The position numbers were made by a program, and so were the translations under genes. Of a stretch of DNA of 64,000 nucleotides, positions 17,853 to 26,745 are shown one piece after another. Numbering within the stretch: position 1 is the first letter of the stretch; each line of letters starts with the position of its first letter. A model generated the notes under the pieces. That model ran no database searches and was not told the DNA's origin. It saw only the letters and a program-made list of their open reading frames with translations. Source of the stretch: a virus; the IMG/VR virus record IMGVR_UViG_3300025128_000015, positions 62,001-126,000 of that record, one strand, 5' to 3'.

Positions 17853-18404
17853 ATGAAAAAACGTTTACTTAACGAACAAAAAACCCGGCGCTTTATGAAG
17901 CTGGCCGGCATTAGAAATCTAAGTGAGAACTTCATCGACGAGACAGATGTTGAAGAAGGTGAAGATCTTGAAGAAGGCGAACATGCAAAAGCTGACGATA
18001 TGGAAGAAGGAAGCTATGCAAAAGCAGACGACGAAGTAGAAGAAGGAGTTCATAGCGAGCTTGACGAACAGGAAGTCGATGGCGACACTCTTGCTGACTT
18101 TTTGGACTTTATCGCAGCGAAAGTAGAAGACTACGCAGACGAAAAAGACATTGATCTTGAGGTTGATGTTGAAGAAGAGCCCGGTATGGAAGACGATGAC
18201 ATGGACATGGACCTGGAAATGGACGATGAAGAGGGCGACGAGCCCGGCGCCATGGACCTGGAAATGGACGATGAAGAGGGTGAAATGGATCTTGACGCTC
18301 CAGAAATGGAAGACGAAGAAGATGAGCCTTCCATGGAAGAAGAGCTGGTTAATGAGGTTGCGCGTCGGGTAGCTCTCAGAATACTTAGCGAAATGAAACA
18401 ATAA
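17853..18404 (+). CDS. Very acidic protein, possible prohead-core or DNA-mimic protein
   Basis: 183 aa. A basic N-terminal leader (LLNEQKTRRFMKLAGI, residues 4-20) is followed by about 130 residues dominated by Asp and Glu with internal repeats (EEGEHAKADD/EEGSYAKADD and MDLEMDDEEG twice), then a helical end VNEVARRVALRIL. Acidic proteins with basic ends occur in T4-like prohead cores. A DNA-mimic role is an alternative. A perfect terminator follows. Confidence 0.7.
   Translation: MKKRLLNEQKTRRFMKLAGIRNLSENFIDETDVEEGEDLEEGEHAKADDMEEGSYAKADDEVEEGVHSELDEQEVDGDTLADFLDFIAAKVEDYADEKDIDLEVDVEEEPGMEDDDMDMDLEMDDEEGDEPGAMDLEMDDEEGEMDLDAPEMEDEEDEPSMEEELVNEVARRVALRILSEMKQ
18207..18280 (+). repeat. 29-bp direct repeat inside the acidic gene
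   Basis: Two identical 29-bp copies, 18207-18235 and 18252-18280, starting ATGGACCTGG and spaced 45 bp apart. They encode the repeated MDLEMDDEEG unit, an in-frame duplication. Confidence 0.8.
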
Positions 18405-18425
18405 ATAAATGGAATAAAATGACTC

Positions 18426-18453
18426 TTGACTTTTCAGAAAAACCCGCTATATT
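18426..18453 (+). promoter_or_regulatory. Promoter embedded in a terminator
   Basis: TTGACT (18426-18431), 16-bp spacer, TATATT (18448-18453). The -10 is formed by the centre of the terminator hairpin, so new transcripts lack its 5' arm and escape it. It would serve the gene at 18487. Confidence 0.6.
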
Positions 18454-18469
18454 TATAGCGGGTTTTTTA
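18441..18469 (+). terminator. Rho-independent terminator
   Basis: AACCCGCTATA (18441-18451) pairs perfectly with TATAGCGGGTT (18454-18464), followed by a T run to 18468. It closes the acidic-protein unit. Confidence 0.85.
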
Positions 18470-18486
18470 TTTACAGAGAGGTCATA

Positions 18487-18864
18487 ATGGAATCAGGTGG
18501 TTGGGAAGTTTTTCTATGGTATTCCCTTGGTGCAATATCATATATGTTTGTTTCTAGAATCATGAGATACGTTAATTTAGCATCTTTATATGATAGCGCT
18601 CTTACTGCTTCGTTAAATATTATCTTTATAGCAGATAAAGAGGTTAAATTTATGAACGAGTATCGATATAATAGTTTAAAAGATGCTGGGATTACTAGCG
18701 AAGAGATACAAAATTTAGAGGAAGCCAATAATCGTGCGATAGATTTGTGGCGCTTTCTCGTGATACAGAGTTTAATAACCATGACTCCCATATCGTTGCG
18801 GTCAAATTTAAAATTCAAAACCTGGGATCAGGCAGTTAAATTAATAGAAAAAAATAGGAAATAA
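18487..18864 (+). CDS. Hypothetical protein, possibly membrane-associated
   Basis: 125 aa. Hydrophobic stretches at about residues 7-20 and 88-104 flank an alpha-helical middle. No family is recognised. It is the first gene after the terminator-promoter element and lies just before a ClpP-like protease gene. Confidence 0.6.
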   Translation: MESGGWEVFLWYSLGAISYMFVSRIMRYVNLASLYDSALTASLNIIFIADKEVKFMNEYRYNSLKDAGITSEEIQNLEEANNRAIDLWRFLVIQSLITMTPISLRSNLKFKTWDQAVKLIEKNRK

Positions 18865-18865
18865 T

Positions 18866-19582
18866 ATGCTAGCAGAAGATAAAAAGCGTAAGAAGAAGAA
18901 GAAAGAAGAGAAAGAGCCTGAAGAGGTAGTCGAGCCGGATGAGCATGCGGACCAAGAAAAGGAGGATTCTGATTCTCCTATGTTGTTTGATATTAGTGCT
19001 CTTGCACCGCAGGAAAGTCCAAAGATCCGCGCCATGGGTATCTACGGAACCATAAATGAGGAAAAGTGTGCTGATGCTTTGTTTTCTCTCGTTGTGCTCA
19101 GTGAGACCGGCAAGAACGATGTGCTTGAAGATCCAAAGGACATGAACTCTAAAATAATTTCAGAGTATTTGCCAATAGATTTTTATATTTCTACGTATGG
19201 TGGTTCCGCGACTGACATGTTTGCTGTCTATGACGCAATAAGGCAAGTGAGAGAAACGTGTCCTATTCACACAGTGGGACTGGGGAAGGTAATGTCAGCC
19301 GGCGTACTTCTTTTGGCCAGCGGAACAAAGGGTGAGCGTAAAATTGGCGCCAATTGTCGTGTAATGATTCACGGTGTTATGTCCGGACAACAAGGACATC
19401 TTCATGATCTAGAAAACGAGATGGAAGAGGCAAAGTTTACTCAAAGACAATATGTTAAAGCTTTGGCCAAAGAGACAAACATGACTGAAAAGTACATCAA
19501 GAAGTTGATGGACAAAAAGATAAATGTTTATCTCGACGCAGAAGAAGCGGTTGATTTAGGTATCGCTGACATAATTATTTAA
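18866..19582 (+). CDS. clpP: ClpP-like serine protease (S14), copy 1
   Basis: 238 aa. A charged, Lys/Glu-rich N-terminal extension of about 60 residues precedes the ClpP fold: STYGGSATDMFAVYD (oxyanion strand), GKVMSAGVLLLASG with catalytic Ser, and RVMIHGVMSG with catalytic His. The C-terminal EEAVDLGIADIII also fits. ClpP-type enzymes cut unfolded proteins with a Clp ATPase, and some phages use S14 relatives as prohead proteases. A second ClpP-like gene is at 28821, so the two may form a mixed complex. No Clp ATPase gene is seen here. Confidence 0.9.
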   Translation: MLAEDKKRKKKKKEEKEPEEVVEPDEHADQEKEDSDSPMLFDISALAPQESPKIRAMGIYGTINEEKCADALFSLVVLSETGKNDVLEDPKDMNSKIISEYLPIDFYISTYGGSATDMFAVYDAIRQVRETCPIHTVGLGKVMSAGVLLLASGTKGERKIGANCRVMIHGVMSGQQGHLHDLENEMEEAKFTQRQYVKALAKETNMTEKYIKKLMDKKINVYLDAEEAVDLGIADIII

Positions 19583-19587
19583 AAGAA

Positions 19588-20487
19588 ATGAATTGGTTTA
19601 AAATAAGATACAACAAGAGATCTGCAAAGAAATATGGATGGAAACCTTCATGGTTCGGCGCTAACGAATTTAACTCCGAATTGTTAGAAAACATCAAAGA
19701 ATTCCAAGAGTTGCATGATTTGAAAGTCGACGGGCTCTGTGGGGAAATGACATATCGCAGAGCTTACACAAACAACTTAGCTTATAGCACTGGAGTTGAT
19801 GATAGCATGAACACAATTATCAAACAACATCGCATAATCTGTAATGGTGTCTCTGTACCAGTTAGGTGGGATAAGATTGAACTAAGTTGGATAAAAGAAA
19901 GTTGCTATTCGAAAGTAAAGCGCAAACCACGCAAGCCAACTATGGTGGTAACCCACTGGGACGCTACGTTATCGGCCGCATCTTGCAAGAGAATATTAGA
20001 GAAGCGAGGAATATCTACTCATTTTGTAATAGATAACGATGGCACTATAGTACAGCTTGTCGATACGCAAGACGTCGCTTGGCATGCAGGGATCCGCCGC
20101 GTAAATAAGGCTTCGATTGGTATTGATTTCAGTAATGCAGTTTACACTAAATACAACAAAGCGTATTCTAAAAAAGGTTTCGGCCTGCGCCCTGTCATAA
20201 GTGGATGGCGAGTGCACGGCTGGCGACCGAAACCATTCCTTGGGGCGTACCCAGTGCAGGTTGATGCCTACAAGGCTCTCCTAGAGGCTCTACACAAACA
20301 CTATGGGATTCCCCTAGAGTGCCCCTTAGATGACGATGGAAGCCTCTTAACTAGGATACATAAGCCCTCCAAGAGAGCTAAGTTTAAAGGGGTAGTTAAT
20401 CATTACAACCTGTCTAAGAAGAAGTGGGATACTCTAGGACTGCAGCTAGATGAAATTCTTGAAGAAATAAGACGTAACAAGGACTAA
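19588..20487 (+). CDS. N-acetylmuramoyl-L-alanine amidase endolysin with peptidoglycan-binding domain
   Basis: 299 aa. Residues about 25-65 resemble a PG_binding_1 domain (IKEFQELHDLKVDGLCGEMT). From about 105 the Amidase_2/PGRP fold is seen: VVTHWDAT with the first zinc His, THFVIDNDGTIVQLVDTQDVAWHAG (read in two parts) with the second His, and a late zinc-site region VNHYNLSKKKWDTLG. It cleaves between MurNAc and the peptide stem and probably lyses the host. There is no signal peptide, so a holin would be needed; a coiled-coil/TM candidate is at 26780. Confidence 0.9.
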   Translation: MNWFKIRYNKRSAKKYGWKPSWFGANEFNSELLENIKEFQELHDLKVDGLCGEMTYRRAYTNNLAYSTGVDDSMNTIIKQHRIICNGVSVPVRWDKIELSWIKESCYSKVKRKPRKPTMVVTHWDATLSAASCKRILEKRGISTHFVIDNDGTIVQLVDTQDVAWHAGIRRVNKASIGIDFSNAVYTKYNKAYSKKGFGLRPVISGWRVHGWRPKPFLGAYPVQVDAYKALLEALHKHYGIPLECPLDDDGSLLTRIHKPSKRAKFKGVVNHYNLSKKKWDTLGLQLDEILEEIRRNKD

Positions 20488-20495
20488 TTATAACC

Positions 20496-21980
20496 ATGGA
20501 TAAGAAAGTAATAGATAGATTATATGAACTATACGAACCAAAAGAAAGTATAACGTTCGATTCACTTTTGAATATGATAACAGAACAGATGTCTAATATT
20601 CAATTTCTTAGAGAAGACGAAGCTAGTACCTCTGTGTTTGATCAAGAAGAAATAAACATCAGTTTGCCGACGATTCGAATTACAGAAGATTTTGGAAAGG
20701 TGGGCACCAAGGACCGTGCAATGATCGAAAAGTTCGCCAGAAATATTGCCGGCAACACTTTAGAAGAAAAGTTGGCTAACTTAAATTCTGTTTTGACAGA
20801 GAAGAAAGAAGGCGCAACAGTGGGAGAGATTCTCTCAACAATGGTGATGGCTGAAATGTTGTATGCTATCCTAACGTCGTTTACTGAATCAGCGGGTGGA
20901 TTTATTTTTGAAGGCTTTCTTGCCGGATTGTTCGGAGATAAATCTGTTCAAATCACAACCCCCGAGGACATTCCGGGCATGGACGCAAAAGGGAAGCCAA
21001 TTACTGACGTTGTACTAAATGACAAGCATTATTCCTTGAAGCTTCTCGGTCAAACGACTGGTGTAAAGGGCTCGTTCAACAACATGGTGGAGCACTTTAA
21101 AGCTGTCCCCCATGTTATTTATTTAGATGCACGCCGCATAAACAAAGATCAGGGACTTCAGTTCGGAGAGTTCACTATTACGCTAGAAGGATTCTTGGAT
21201 ATATTTGTAACTCCGTTTTTAAAAACCGTATGGAGGCAAGAAGCCGATAATTTCGAAGATGCTGCGGCCTTTCAGCAAAAGATATATGAGTTGAAAAACT
21301 CGAATGTTGGTGTAAAACGAATTGCTTTTGGAAGGAAAGGCTTTTCGGAGCAAAATCCAAATTGGGCTATATTTGACTTCTCTCCGAAGGCAGGAATGTT
21401 ACAAGAGGGCAAGATCAGCCCAGAGGCAATGTCTCAGCTGATGGATCAGATTATCGGCGCCAATCCGGAGGAGTTGCAAAACTTTGCGAACTTCGCAGTA
21501 ATTTATGCTGAGAGTAAATTTGAGGGAACAAAAGCAGAAAAGCTCTTTGGCTCATACGGACTAGTCGACGAGATTAGAGAGGCGATAAATGATAAGAATC
21601 GAGCGGAAATTCTGAGGCTATTGGAGCTAACGCCAGGATACAAAGACCCGCAGCAATTCGAATTCACCAGAGACCAAGCAGAATCTATTGGTAATTTTAG
21701 AGAGGTGGGTACCTTGATGATCGGTGAACGGTACATGAAAGCAACGTGGGCAAGCTACGCAGACTTACTAAAAGAAACTATTGGACCCGTCTATCGTCAA
21801 TTACAAGCGTTTACAGATAACGTTAATAATTACTTCTTGGGTGTGACCGAAGAAGAAGACCAACAAGGCAGATCTGTATACGCACAAGATGCAATAGATG
21901 ATGCTCAAAAATTACAAGTGGTTACAACTAACGCTGTGGACAAGCTTGAAACCACCGAGCAAACAAAACCATCCGTTTAA
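20496..21980 (+). CDS. Large hypothetical protein, possible PD-(D/E)XK-like nuclease core
   Basis: 494 aa. Residues about 130-200 contain GFIFEGFLAGLFG, then PITDVVLNDKHYSLKLLGQ, then VKGSFNNMVEH. The order Glu, Asp, x-x-Lys resembles the active-site layout of restriction-endonuclease-like folds, and I associate such proteins with marine T4-like phages. The N-terminal 100 residues are helical and charged; the C-terminus has a Gln-rich helix. Whether it is a nuclease or a virion protein cannot be settled by eye. Confidence 0.6.
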   Translation: MDKKVIDRLYELYEPKESITFDSLLNMITEQMSNIQFLREDEASTSVFDQEEINISLPTIRITEDFGKVGTKDRAMIEKFARNIAGNTLEEKLANLNSVLTEKKEGATVGEILSTMVMAEMLYAILTSFTESAGGFIFEGFLAGLFGDKSVQITTPEDIPGMDAKGKPITDVVLNDKHYSLKLLGQTTGVKGSFNNMVEHFKAVPHVIYLDARRINKDQGLQFGEFTITLEGFLDIFVTPFLKTVWRQEADNFEDAAAFQQKIYELKNSNVGVKRIAFGRKGFSEQNPNWAIFDFSPKAGMLQEGKISPEAMSQLMDQIIGANPEELQNFANFAVIYAESKFEGTKAEKLFGSYGLVDEIREAINDKNRAEILRLLELTPGYKDPQQFEFTRDQAESIGNFREVGTLMIGERYMKATWASYADLLKETIGPVYRQLQAFTDNVNNYFLGVTEEEDQQGRSVYAQDAIDDAQKLQVVTTNAVDKLETTEQTKPSV

Positions 21981-21997
21981 TTTATTTAACTTTTCCG

Positions 21998-22025
21998 TTG
22001 ACTTAGGTATAATGGTTACTATTGT
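21998..22025 (+). promoter_or_regulatory. Promoter for groEL
   Basis: TTGACT (21998-22003), 16-bp spacer ending GGTTAC, TATTGT (22020-22025). Same architecture as the accessory-region promoters. Confidence 0.65.
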
Positions 22026-22051
22026 TACGTATATAACTACAAGGAGTTACC

Positions 22052-23632
22052 ATGGTTAAGAGTTATTCGCAAGGAAAAGACTTACGCGAAAAGATTCTCC
22101 GAGGCGCCAGTGTCCTGGCTGATAACGTTGCCTCGACATTAGGTCCCAAAGGACGAAACGTTATCTTACACAAAGAAGGCGCAAGCCCAATGATCACTAA
22201 AGACGGCGTAACAGTTGCAAAGTTTGTTAAACTGGAAGATCCGTTTGAAAACTTAGGTGCTCAAATTATCAAGCAGGCTGCGTCTAATACAAATAGCACA
22301 GCCGGCGACGGTACTACGACGTCGACTGTACTAGCCCGAGAAATGCTCTCTAAGGCACAGAAGTACATCGCTGCAGGTGCTAATCCAATTGATATCAAGA
22401 GAGGCATGGACAAAGCCACAGAGGCTATTGTAACAGAGTTAGAGAGACTAGCCAAGCCAATTAAATCAGAGGAAGATGTGCGACACATTGCAACAATCTC
22501 AGCCAATGGCGACACTAGTATCGGTGAGATGATTGCCATGGCCGTTGATAAGATTGGAAAAGATGGAGCCATATCAATTGAAGAGGGTCGATCGATGAAG
22601 ACGTCTTTGGATATTGTCGAGGGCTTTAGATTTGATGCTGGATATTGTGCACAAGCTTTCGTAACAAACAAGCGAAAGCAATCCATCAACTACGATGATG
22701 TTCTATTGCTGGTTACGAACTACAAGATTGAAATGCTTGAGGAAATTTTGCCTATACTTGAAGTAGTTGCAAGAGAAGGTCGACCATTCATAATTGTATC
22801 AGAAGAGTTAGAAGGACAAGCATTAGCTGCCCTTATCATGAATACCGTCAGAGGTACAATGAAGGTTGCAGCAATCAAAGCTCCAAGATACGGACAAGAG
22901 CGCAGGAGTATTCTAGAAGACTTGTGTATTTCTACAGGCGCCACCTTTGTCAGCAGGGATTCTGGACTCAAGCTATCAGATGTAAAACTTAAACATCTGG
23001 GTAGTGCTAAAAAGATTGAAGTGCTTAAGAATCAAACAACAATTGTGGATGGAAAAGCAGATTGGTCAAAGGTTGACGAAAGAATCGAAAGCCTTAAGTC
23101 TGAGATTAAACAGACAGATGGTATAGCAGAGTGTGAAAAACTTCAAGAGCGAATCACAAGACTTTCTTCTGGTGTTGCTGTAATTCGTGTTGGTGCACCA
23201 ACTGAGATTGAGATGGTTGAAAAGAAACATCGGATTGAAGATGCTTTGGAAGCAGTTAGGTCAGCACAGTTAGAGGGCACACTCCCTGGCGGAGGGACTA
23301 GCCTTATCCGAGCAGTTCAAGACTTAGAAGTTGAGACAGGTAACGATGATCAGCGTCTTGGCGTCGAGGTTATAAGACAATCAGCTTACGGCCCATTGAA
23401 ACAAATGTCAAAGAATGCCGGAGAGTCGTATGATTTGATTCTGAACAAGTTGTTAGATAGTCCGAACACACACGGCTGGAACTTTGCTACTAATGAAGTG
23501 GTAAACATGTATGAGAATGGTATCATTGATCCTGCTAAGGTAACCAGGACAGCTTTGCAAAATGCTACTTCTGTCTCATCGACTTTGATCACAACTAATC
23601 ATGCAATCGTGGAGGCCACAATTGAGAGTTAA
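22052..23632 (+). CDS. groEL: GroEL chaperonin
   Basis: 526 aa. LGPKGRNVIL, ITKDGVTVAKFV and AGDGTTTSTVLAREM (ATP site) are standard group I chaperonin motifs, and the apical and intermediate domains are full length. The Gly/Met-rich tail of cellular GroEL is absent. It would form the folding chamber with the GroES-like protein at 6036. Phage-encoded GroEL is uncommon and suggests a phage protein, such as the capsid, that the host chaperonin folds poorly. It has its own promoter and an AAGGAG site. Confidence 0.95.
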   Translation: MVKSYSQGKDLREKILRGASVLADNVASTLGPKGRNVILHKEGASPMITKDGVTVAKFVKLEDPFENLGAQIIKQAASNTNSTAGDGTTTSTVLAREMLSKAQKYIAAGANPIDIKRGMDKATEAIVTELERLAKPIKSEEDVRHIATISANGDTSIGEMIAMAVDKIGKDGAISIEEGRSMKTSLDIVEGFRFDAGYCAQAFVTNKRKQSINYDDVLLLVTNYKIEMLEEILPILEVVAREGRPFIIVSEELEGQALAALIMNTVRGTMKVAAIKAPRYGQERRSILEDLCISTGATFVSRDSGLKLSDVKLKHLGSAKKIEVLKNQTTIVDGKADWSKVDERIESLKSEIKQTDGIAECEKLQERITRLSSGVAVIRVGAPTEIEMVEKKHRIEDALEAVRSAQLEGTLPGGGTSLIRAVQDLEVETGNDDQRLGVEVIRQSAYGPLKQMSKNAGESYDLILNKLLDSPNTHGWNFATNEVVNMYENGIIDPAKVTRTALQNATSVSSTLITTNHAIVEATIES

Positions 23633-23957
23633 GATTAGTTATTCTGTCGCGCTGGACGAGATACCTGATAAAGCTAGGCAGTTGTTATATGATGTAGAGA
23701 AGAGTCTTCTATCTTCTTCTGAATGCATTCCAGAGTTTGAAGAGAGAGACTTATACGGAGATAGATACGGTGCATTCAAAGATAAGATTGACAAGACTAG
23801 GCGAAAGCTTTTCGTCGCTGATTCTAAACTACAAGATATTGTAACAATATTAGATGACTGGAAAAGAGCATCTTTAGCATTGGAAGTGGAGAAGTTTGAG
23901 TCACCTGCCATGGCAGCAGAAGGAGCAGAGAATGTTGAAATCAGCGATCAAGGGTGA
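23622..23957 (+). CDS. Hypothetical helical protein downstream of groEL
   Basis: 111 aa using the TTG at 23622, which is 8 nt after GGAGG and overlaps the groEL stop by 11 nt. An ATG at 23601 would add seven residues but has no clear ribosome site. The protein is a helical bundle type (LDEIPDKARQLLYDVEKSL) with an acidic end. Function unknown. Confidence 0.65.
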   Translation: MRVKISYSVALDEIPDKARQLLYDVEKSLLSSSECIPEFEERDLYGDRYGAFKDKIDKTRRKLFVADSKLQDIVTILDDWKRASLALEVEKFESPAMAAEGAENVEISDQG

Positions 23958-24171
23958 CCTTGTATATATACCCTCGCAAGTAACACTTTATAGATACTTC
24001 AGCACTTCAAGAGGGATGCAGGTGAGAGACTTTTGTAAGTTAGACTCTCCAAAACTGTTCTTGGTTGTTGAGTCTGTTCGAAATGAAAGAGAGATTGGTG
24101 TGCACCACGACGGAGACACCTGGTACGTTAAGCAGGCTGATATAATTTTAGAGGAAAGGGGTGCAAAATGA
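23932..24171 (+). CDS. Small beta-rich protein, distant relative of the MKVGDLV family
   Basis: 79 aa from the ATG at 23932, which follows AGGAGCAGAG. KGDLVYIPSQVTLYR at the N-terminus and beta-strand alternation (KLFLVVESV, DTWYVKQADIIL) resemble the SH3-like MKVGDLV proteins of the accessory region. It overlaps its upstream neighbour by 26 nt. Confidence 0.6.
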   Translation: MLKSAIKGDLVYIPSQVTLYRYFSTSRGMQVRDFCKLDSPKLFLVVESVRNEREIGVHHDGDTWYVKQADIILEERGAK

Positions 24172-24434
24172 TAATGCTAACAGAAGTTTACAAAAAAGGA
24201 TCTAAAATGCTTAACGAAAGTGAGTTTTCTTTGAGAGAGATCTTAGTAAATCCTAATAATGTGTTGATAATAAGAGAAGATGACAAGATTGAAAGTGATT
24301 TCAAGACCGGTCGACTTCCTGCTGGGTTGGATGAGAGACAAAAATTTACTAAAATACATTTAAGTTCATTAAATAATCACTCCATAACCGTGGTGGGAGA
24401 CATGATTTCAATTTGTAAGCGACTAGTGGGGTAA
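24168..24434 (+). CDS. Hypothetical small protein
   Basis: 88 aa. The ATG overlaps the previous stop and has AAAGGGG upstream; an internal ATG at 24207 with its own AGGA is an alternative start. Mixed alpha/beta composition (NVLIIRED, ITVVGDMISI) without a recognised domain. Confidence 0.55.
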   Translation: MIMLTEVYKKGSKMLNESEFSLREILVNPNNVLIIREDDKIESDFKTGRLPAGLDERQKFTKIHLSSLNNHSITVVGDMISICKRLVG

Positions 24435-24437
24435 CAC

Positions 24438-24674
24438 ATGGAAAAATATGTTCTTTTTATTATAGATGAATGTTCTTTCTGTTCAGAGGCGGTGCTTCTG
24501 TTAGAAGAAAAATCAAAAGATTATAAGATTGTCGATATTACTGATGACCTCAACGCCCGCGCCCAAATTAAGATGGCTTTCGGTTGGCCAACTTTTCCTA
24601 TTGTTTTAACAAGAAATGAAATGAAACTAAAACTTGTCGGCGGATACACGGATCTAAAAGAGGTCATCCGATAA
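24438..24674 (+). CDS. Glutaredoxin-like protein
   Basis: 78 aa. YVLFIIDECSFCSEAVLLL gives the strand and CxxC redox centre (CSFC), WPTFPIVL supplies the cis-Pro, and the VGGYTDL ending matches the glutathione-binding GG(Y/F)xDL region. Phage glutaredoxins often re-reduce ribonucleotide reductase, here plausibly the Cys610/Cys615 pair of the class II enzyme. Confidence 0.85.
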   Translation: MEKYVLFIIDECSFCSEAVLLLEEKSKDYKIVDITDDLNARAQIKMAFGWPTFPIVLTRNEMKLKLVGGYTDLKEVIR

Positions 24675-24675
24675 A

Positions 24676-25020
24676 ATGAAGCAAGATGAAACCTATTATT
24701 CAATGCCTAGAAAGAAAGTTTTAGATTATGTGACCAATGCACGCAAAGAAATTACTCTTTGTAGAGAATTAATAAGACAATATTTGAAGAACATAGGTGA
24801 AGATAGATGGTTAATAACCTCTCTATGTGATTTATATTCAGCTAACTACAAAATGTTGAGTGAACTATCTTTAATGTTAGAATACGGCTCTGATAAAGAA
24901 AATGATGTTGTATTGATGACAAAAGAGGATGTATCGATTATTGAAACCATTATTATTGCAAAACATTACTCTGCAAGAGAATTAAATATGAGAGGAAATT
25001 TGTCAATTTCATTACATTGA
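24676..25020 (+). CDS. Hypothetical helical protein
   Basis: 114 aa, directly after the glutaredoxin gene. Predicted mostly helical (VLDYVTNARKEITLCRELI). No known domain is visible. Confidence 0.55.
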   Translation: MKQDETYYSMPRKKVLDYVTNARKEITLCRELIRQYLKNIGEDRWLITSLCDLYSANYKMLSELSLMLEYGSDKENDVVLMTKEDVSIIETIIIAKHYSARELNMRGNLSISLH

Positions 25021-25130
25021 TTTGAGGTTTTAAAAATTGCAGTTAAATAAAATTTCATATTTTAACTAAATTATTGAAAATTTTAAGAAAAACTGGTACT
25101 TTATAAAAATAATTTTATATTTATTATGTG

Positions 25131-25149
25131 GGTGTAAAAAATTTTACAC
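25131..25149. repeat. Inverted repeat in an AT-rich gap
   Basis: GTGTAAAA and TTTTACAC form a near-perfect palindrome in the 159-bp AT-rich gap 25021-25179. It could be a weak terminator or an operator ahead of the PAP2 gene. Confidence 0.4.
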
Positions 25150-25179
25150 ACCGTTCTTTCATTTGGGTGGAGGGGTTGA

Positions 25180-25836
25180 ATGCCTGTCTTGCGAAAAGCT
25201 AATTATATGCTTGTTTTCGGTGCGTGTAACTTGTTCGTATATTTTCTTATACAGGGTTATGTGTCGAATGAGTATAATTTTTTGACACCCTTTGATACAG
25301 CTTTTCCATTTATGCCAGAATTCGTTTGGATTTATCAGAGTCTTCTGCCGGTGATCGCCTTGACAATGGTTCTTTTGGTTAAATCCAAACGACTCTTTTT
25401 CAATACTTTTTGGTCATGTCTGGTCGCCACAGTTGTGATTCATCTCTTTTGGCTTTTGTTTCCGTCTTTCTATCCACGGCCAGAAATAGATCCAGTAACT
25501 TTGTCTGAAGCTTTTGTGCAGTTATCATATGAGATAGATAATTCATCTAATACTTTCCCATCAGGACATGTGGCCTTTTCTTGGATTATGTATTTGGGAG
25601 CGAGGAAGAGCGAATTAGCTAAAAAGACTTCTGGTTTGTCTAATTTATATCTTTTGTGGGCCCTCGGCGTGTCACTTTCAACTTTGGCGATCAAAATGCA
25701 TTATGTTATCGACGTGATCGGCGGATTAGCAATAGCTAGCTTTTGTTTCTATCTAGTAGGCTGGGCGATAAGAAGATTTAATTGGTATCCCCCCGAAGAT
25801 ACTAGTTATAGATATGAAGGCATACAAAATAACTGA
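25180..25836 (+). CDS. PAP2-family membrane phosphatase
   Basis: 218 aa with five or six hydrophobic segments. The PAP2 motifs are PSGHVAFSW (catalytic His) and KMHYVIDVIGG (second His and Asp). The first motif, usually KxxxxxxRP, is weak or displaced. Family members dephosphorylate lipid phosphates such as undecaprenyl or phosphatidylglycerol phosphate at the cytoplasmic membrane. A phage copy might alter envelope lipids during infection. It overlaps the deformylase gene by 23 nt. Confidence 0.82.
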   Translation: MPVLRKANYMLVFGACNLFVYFLIQGYVSNEYNFLTPFDTAFPFMPEFVWIYQSLLPVIALTMVLLVKSKRLFFNTFWSCLVATVVIHLFWLLFPSFYPRPEIDPVTLSEAFVQLSYEIDNSSNTFPSGHVAFSWIMYLGARKSELAKKTSGLSNLYLLWALGVSLSTLAIKMHYVIDVIGGLAIASFCFYLVGWAIRRFNWYPPEDTSYRYEGIQNN

Positions 25837-26311
25837 TGACGAGAAGATATTAAAAACTCCGTGTAAACCCTGTCGCACAATCGAAGAGGGCGAACAAGTT
25901 GTCGCCATTTTGAAAGAGGTCTTGGGACAGAGCAAGGACGGCGTAGGACTAGCTGCGAATCAAATAGGCATACACAAAAGCGTCTGTCTGATTAACGTAA
26001 AGAAACCTATTGCCCTAATCAATCCTAAAATAGTTGCTAAGTTTGACAAATTCACGTACAAAGAGGGTTGTCTATCCTATCCGGGTGATTATGTTTTAAC
26101 TGAGAGGTTTAAAAATATTGTGGTGAAGGCAGATAATCATAAAAACTTGTTGAAATTTTCTTGCAACACACCCGAGGATACACTGGAGTGTGCTTGTATA
26201 CAGCACGAGATTGACCACCTAAACGGCATCACTATGCACGACCGAACCCCAACTCTGGCTATGCCAAAAGCAGCAGACTTGTTGATAAAGGGAATTAAAG
26301 ATGGCAAATAA
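25814..26311 (+). CDS. def: Peptide deformylase
   Basis: 165 aa. All three motifs are present: GVGLAANQIG, EGCLSYP (metal Cys) and QHEIDHLNG (HExxH metal site). It removes the N-formyl group from new proteins. Phage deformylases occur in marine myoviruses. The protein is near cellular length but lacks an obvious C-terminal extension. Confidence 0.95.
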   Translation: MKAYKITDDEKILKTPCKPCRTIEEGEQVVAILKEVLGQSKDGVGLAANQIGIHKSVCLINVKKPIALINPKIVAKFDKFTYKEGCLSYPGDYVLTERFKNIVVKADNHKNLLKFSCNTPEDTLECACIQHEIDHLNGITMHDRTPTLAMPKAADLLIKGIKDGK

Positions 26312-26480
26312 CTACATCGAGGACAAAGATGATGAGTATGAGTACGCATATTTGAGAGTTTCTTTGCAATCTCAAGACGAGGAATACGCCCTCTATAAGA
26401 GGTGGGTCCAGAGCCAGATTGAAATAGAAAACGATGCAGAGCCAGAAGAAGAGGGAGTGATTATTATTGATATGGCATAG
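26301..26480 (+). CDS. Small acidic hypothetical protein
   Basis: 59 aa, ATG overlapping the deformylase stop by 11 nt. Rich in Asp, Glu and Tyr (DDEYEYAYLRVSLQ). The stop lies within the repeated GCATAGTTACTTAT motif. Confidence 0.55.
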   Translation: MANNYIEDKDDEYEYAYLRVSLQSQDEEYALYKRWVQSQIEIENDAEPEEEGVIIIDMA

Positions 26481-26488
26481 TTACTTAT

Positions 26489-26734
26489 ATGAAGCAAATC
26501 ACCATAGTCGTTTCTAGATTAAGATTGGTTGTGGTTTGTTTGCTGTTAGGTTTTATAATTCTAGTTAGCCTTTTTACTCCAAAAAACGAAGAGTCAGAAA
26601 AGATGATAGTTGAATATAATGACACCGACACCTGCGAAATTCTATTGTGGAATGATGACAGACTTGTCGCACGCCTATACTCTAATGATTACAAAGACTG
26701 TAAGTTTTATTTAATAAAAAACTCGTCCCATTAG
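26489..26734 (+). CDS. Small single-pass membrane protein
   Basis: 81 aa. Residues about 10-29 (LRLVVVCLLLGFIILVSLF) form one transmembrane segment or an uncleaved signal, followed by a 50-residue beta-like exterior with two Cys. The gene start abuts GCATAGTTACTTAT, which also precedes the lipoprotein gene at 57848. Confidence 0.6.
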   Translation: MKQITIVVSRLRLVVVCLLLGFIILVSLFTPKNEESEKMIVEYNDTDTCEILLWNDDRLVARLYSNDYKDCKFYLIKNSSH

Positions 26735-26745
26735 GATTACTGCTA

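Noticed and set aside
17919-18401. 160-codon minus-strand ORF opposite the acidic gene
   Set aside because: Arises from the low-complexity GAA/GAT repeats; Phe-rich composition is an antisense artefact.
22261-22689. 142-codon minus-strand ORF inside groEL
   Set aside because: Antisense to a well-conserved chaperonin.
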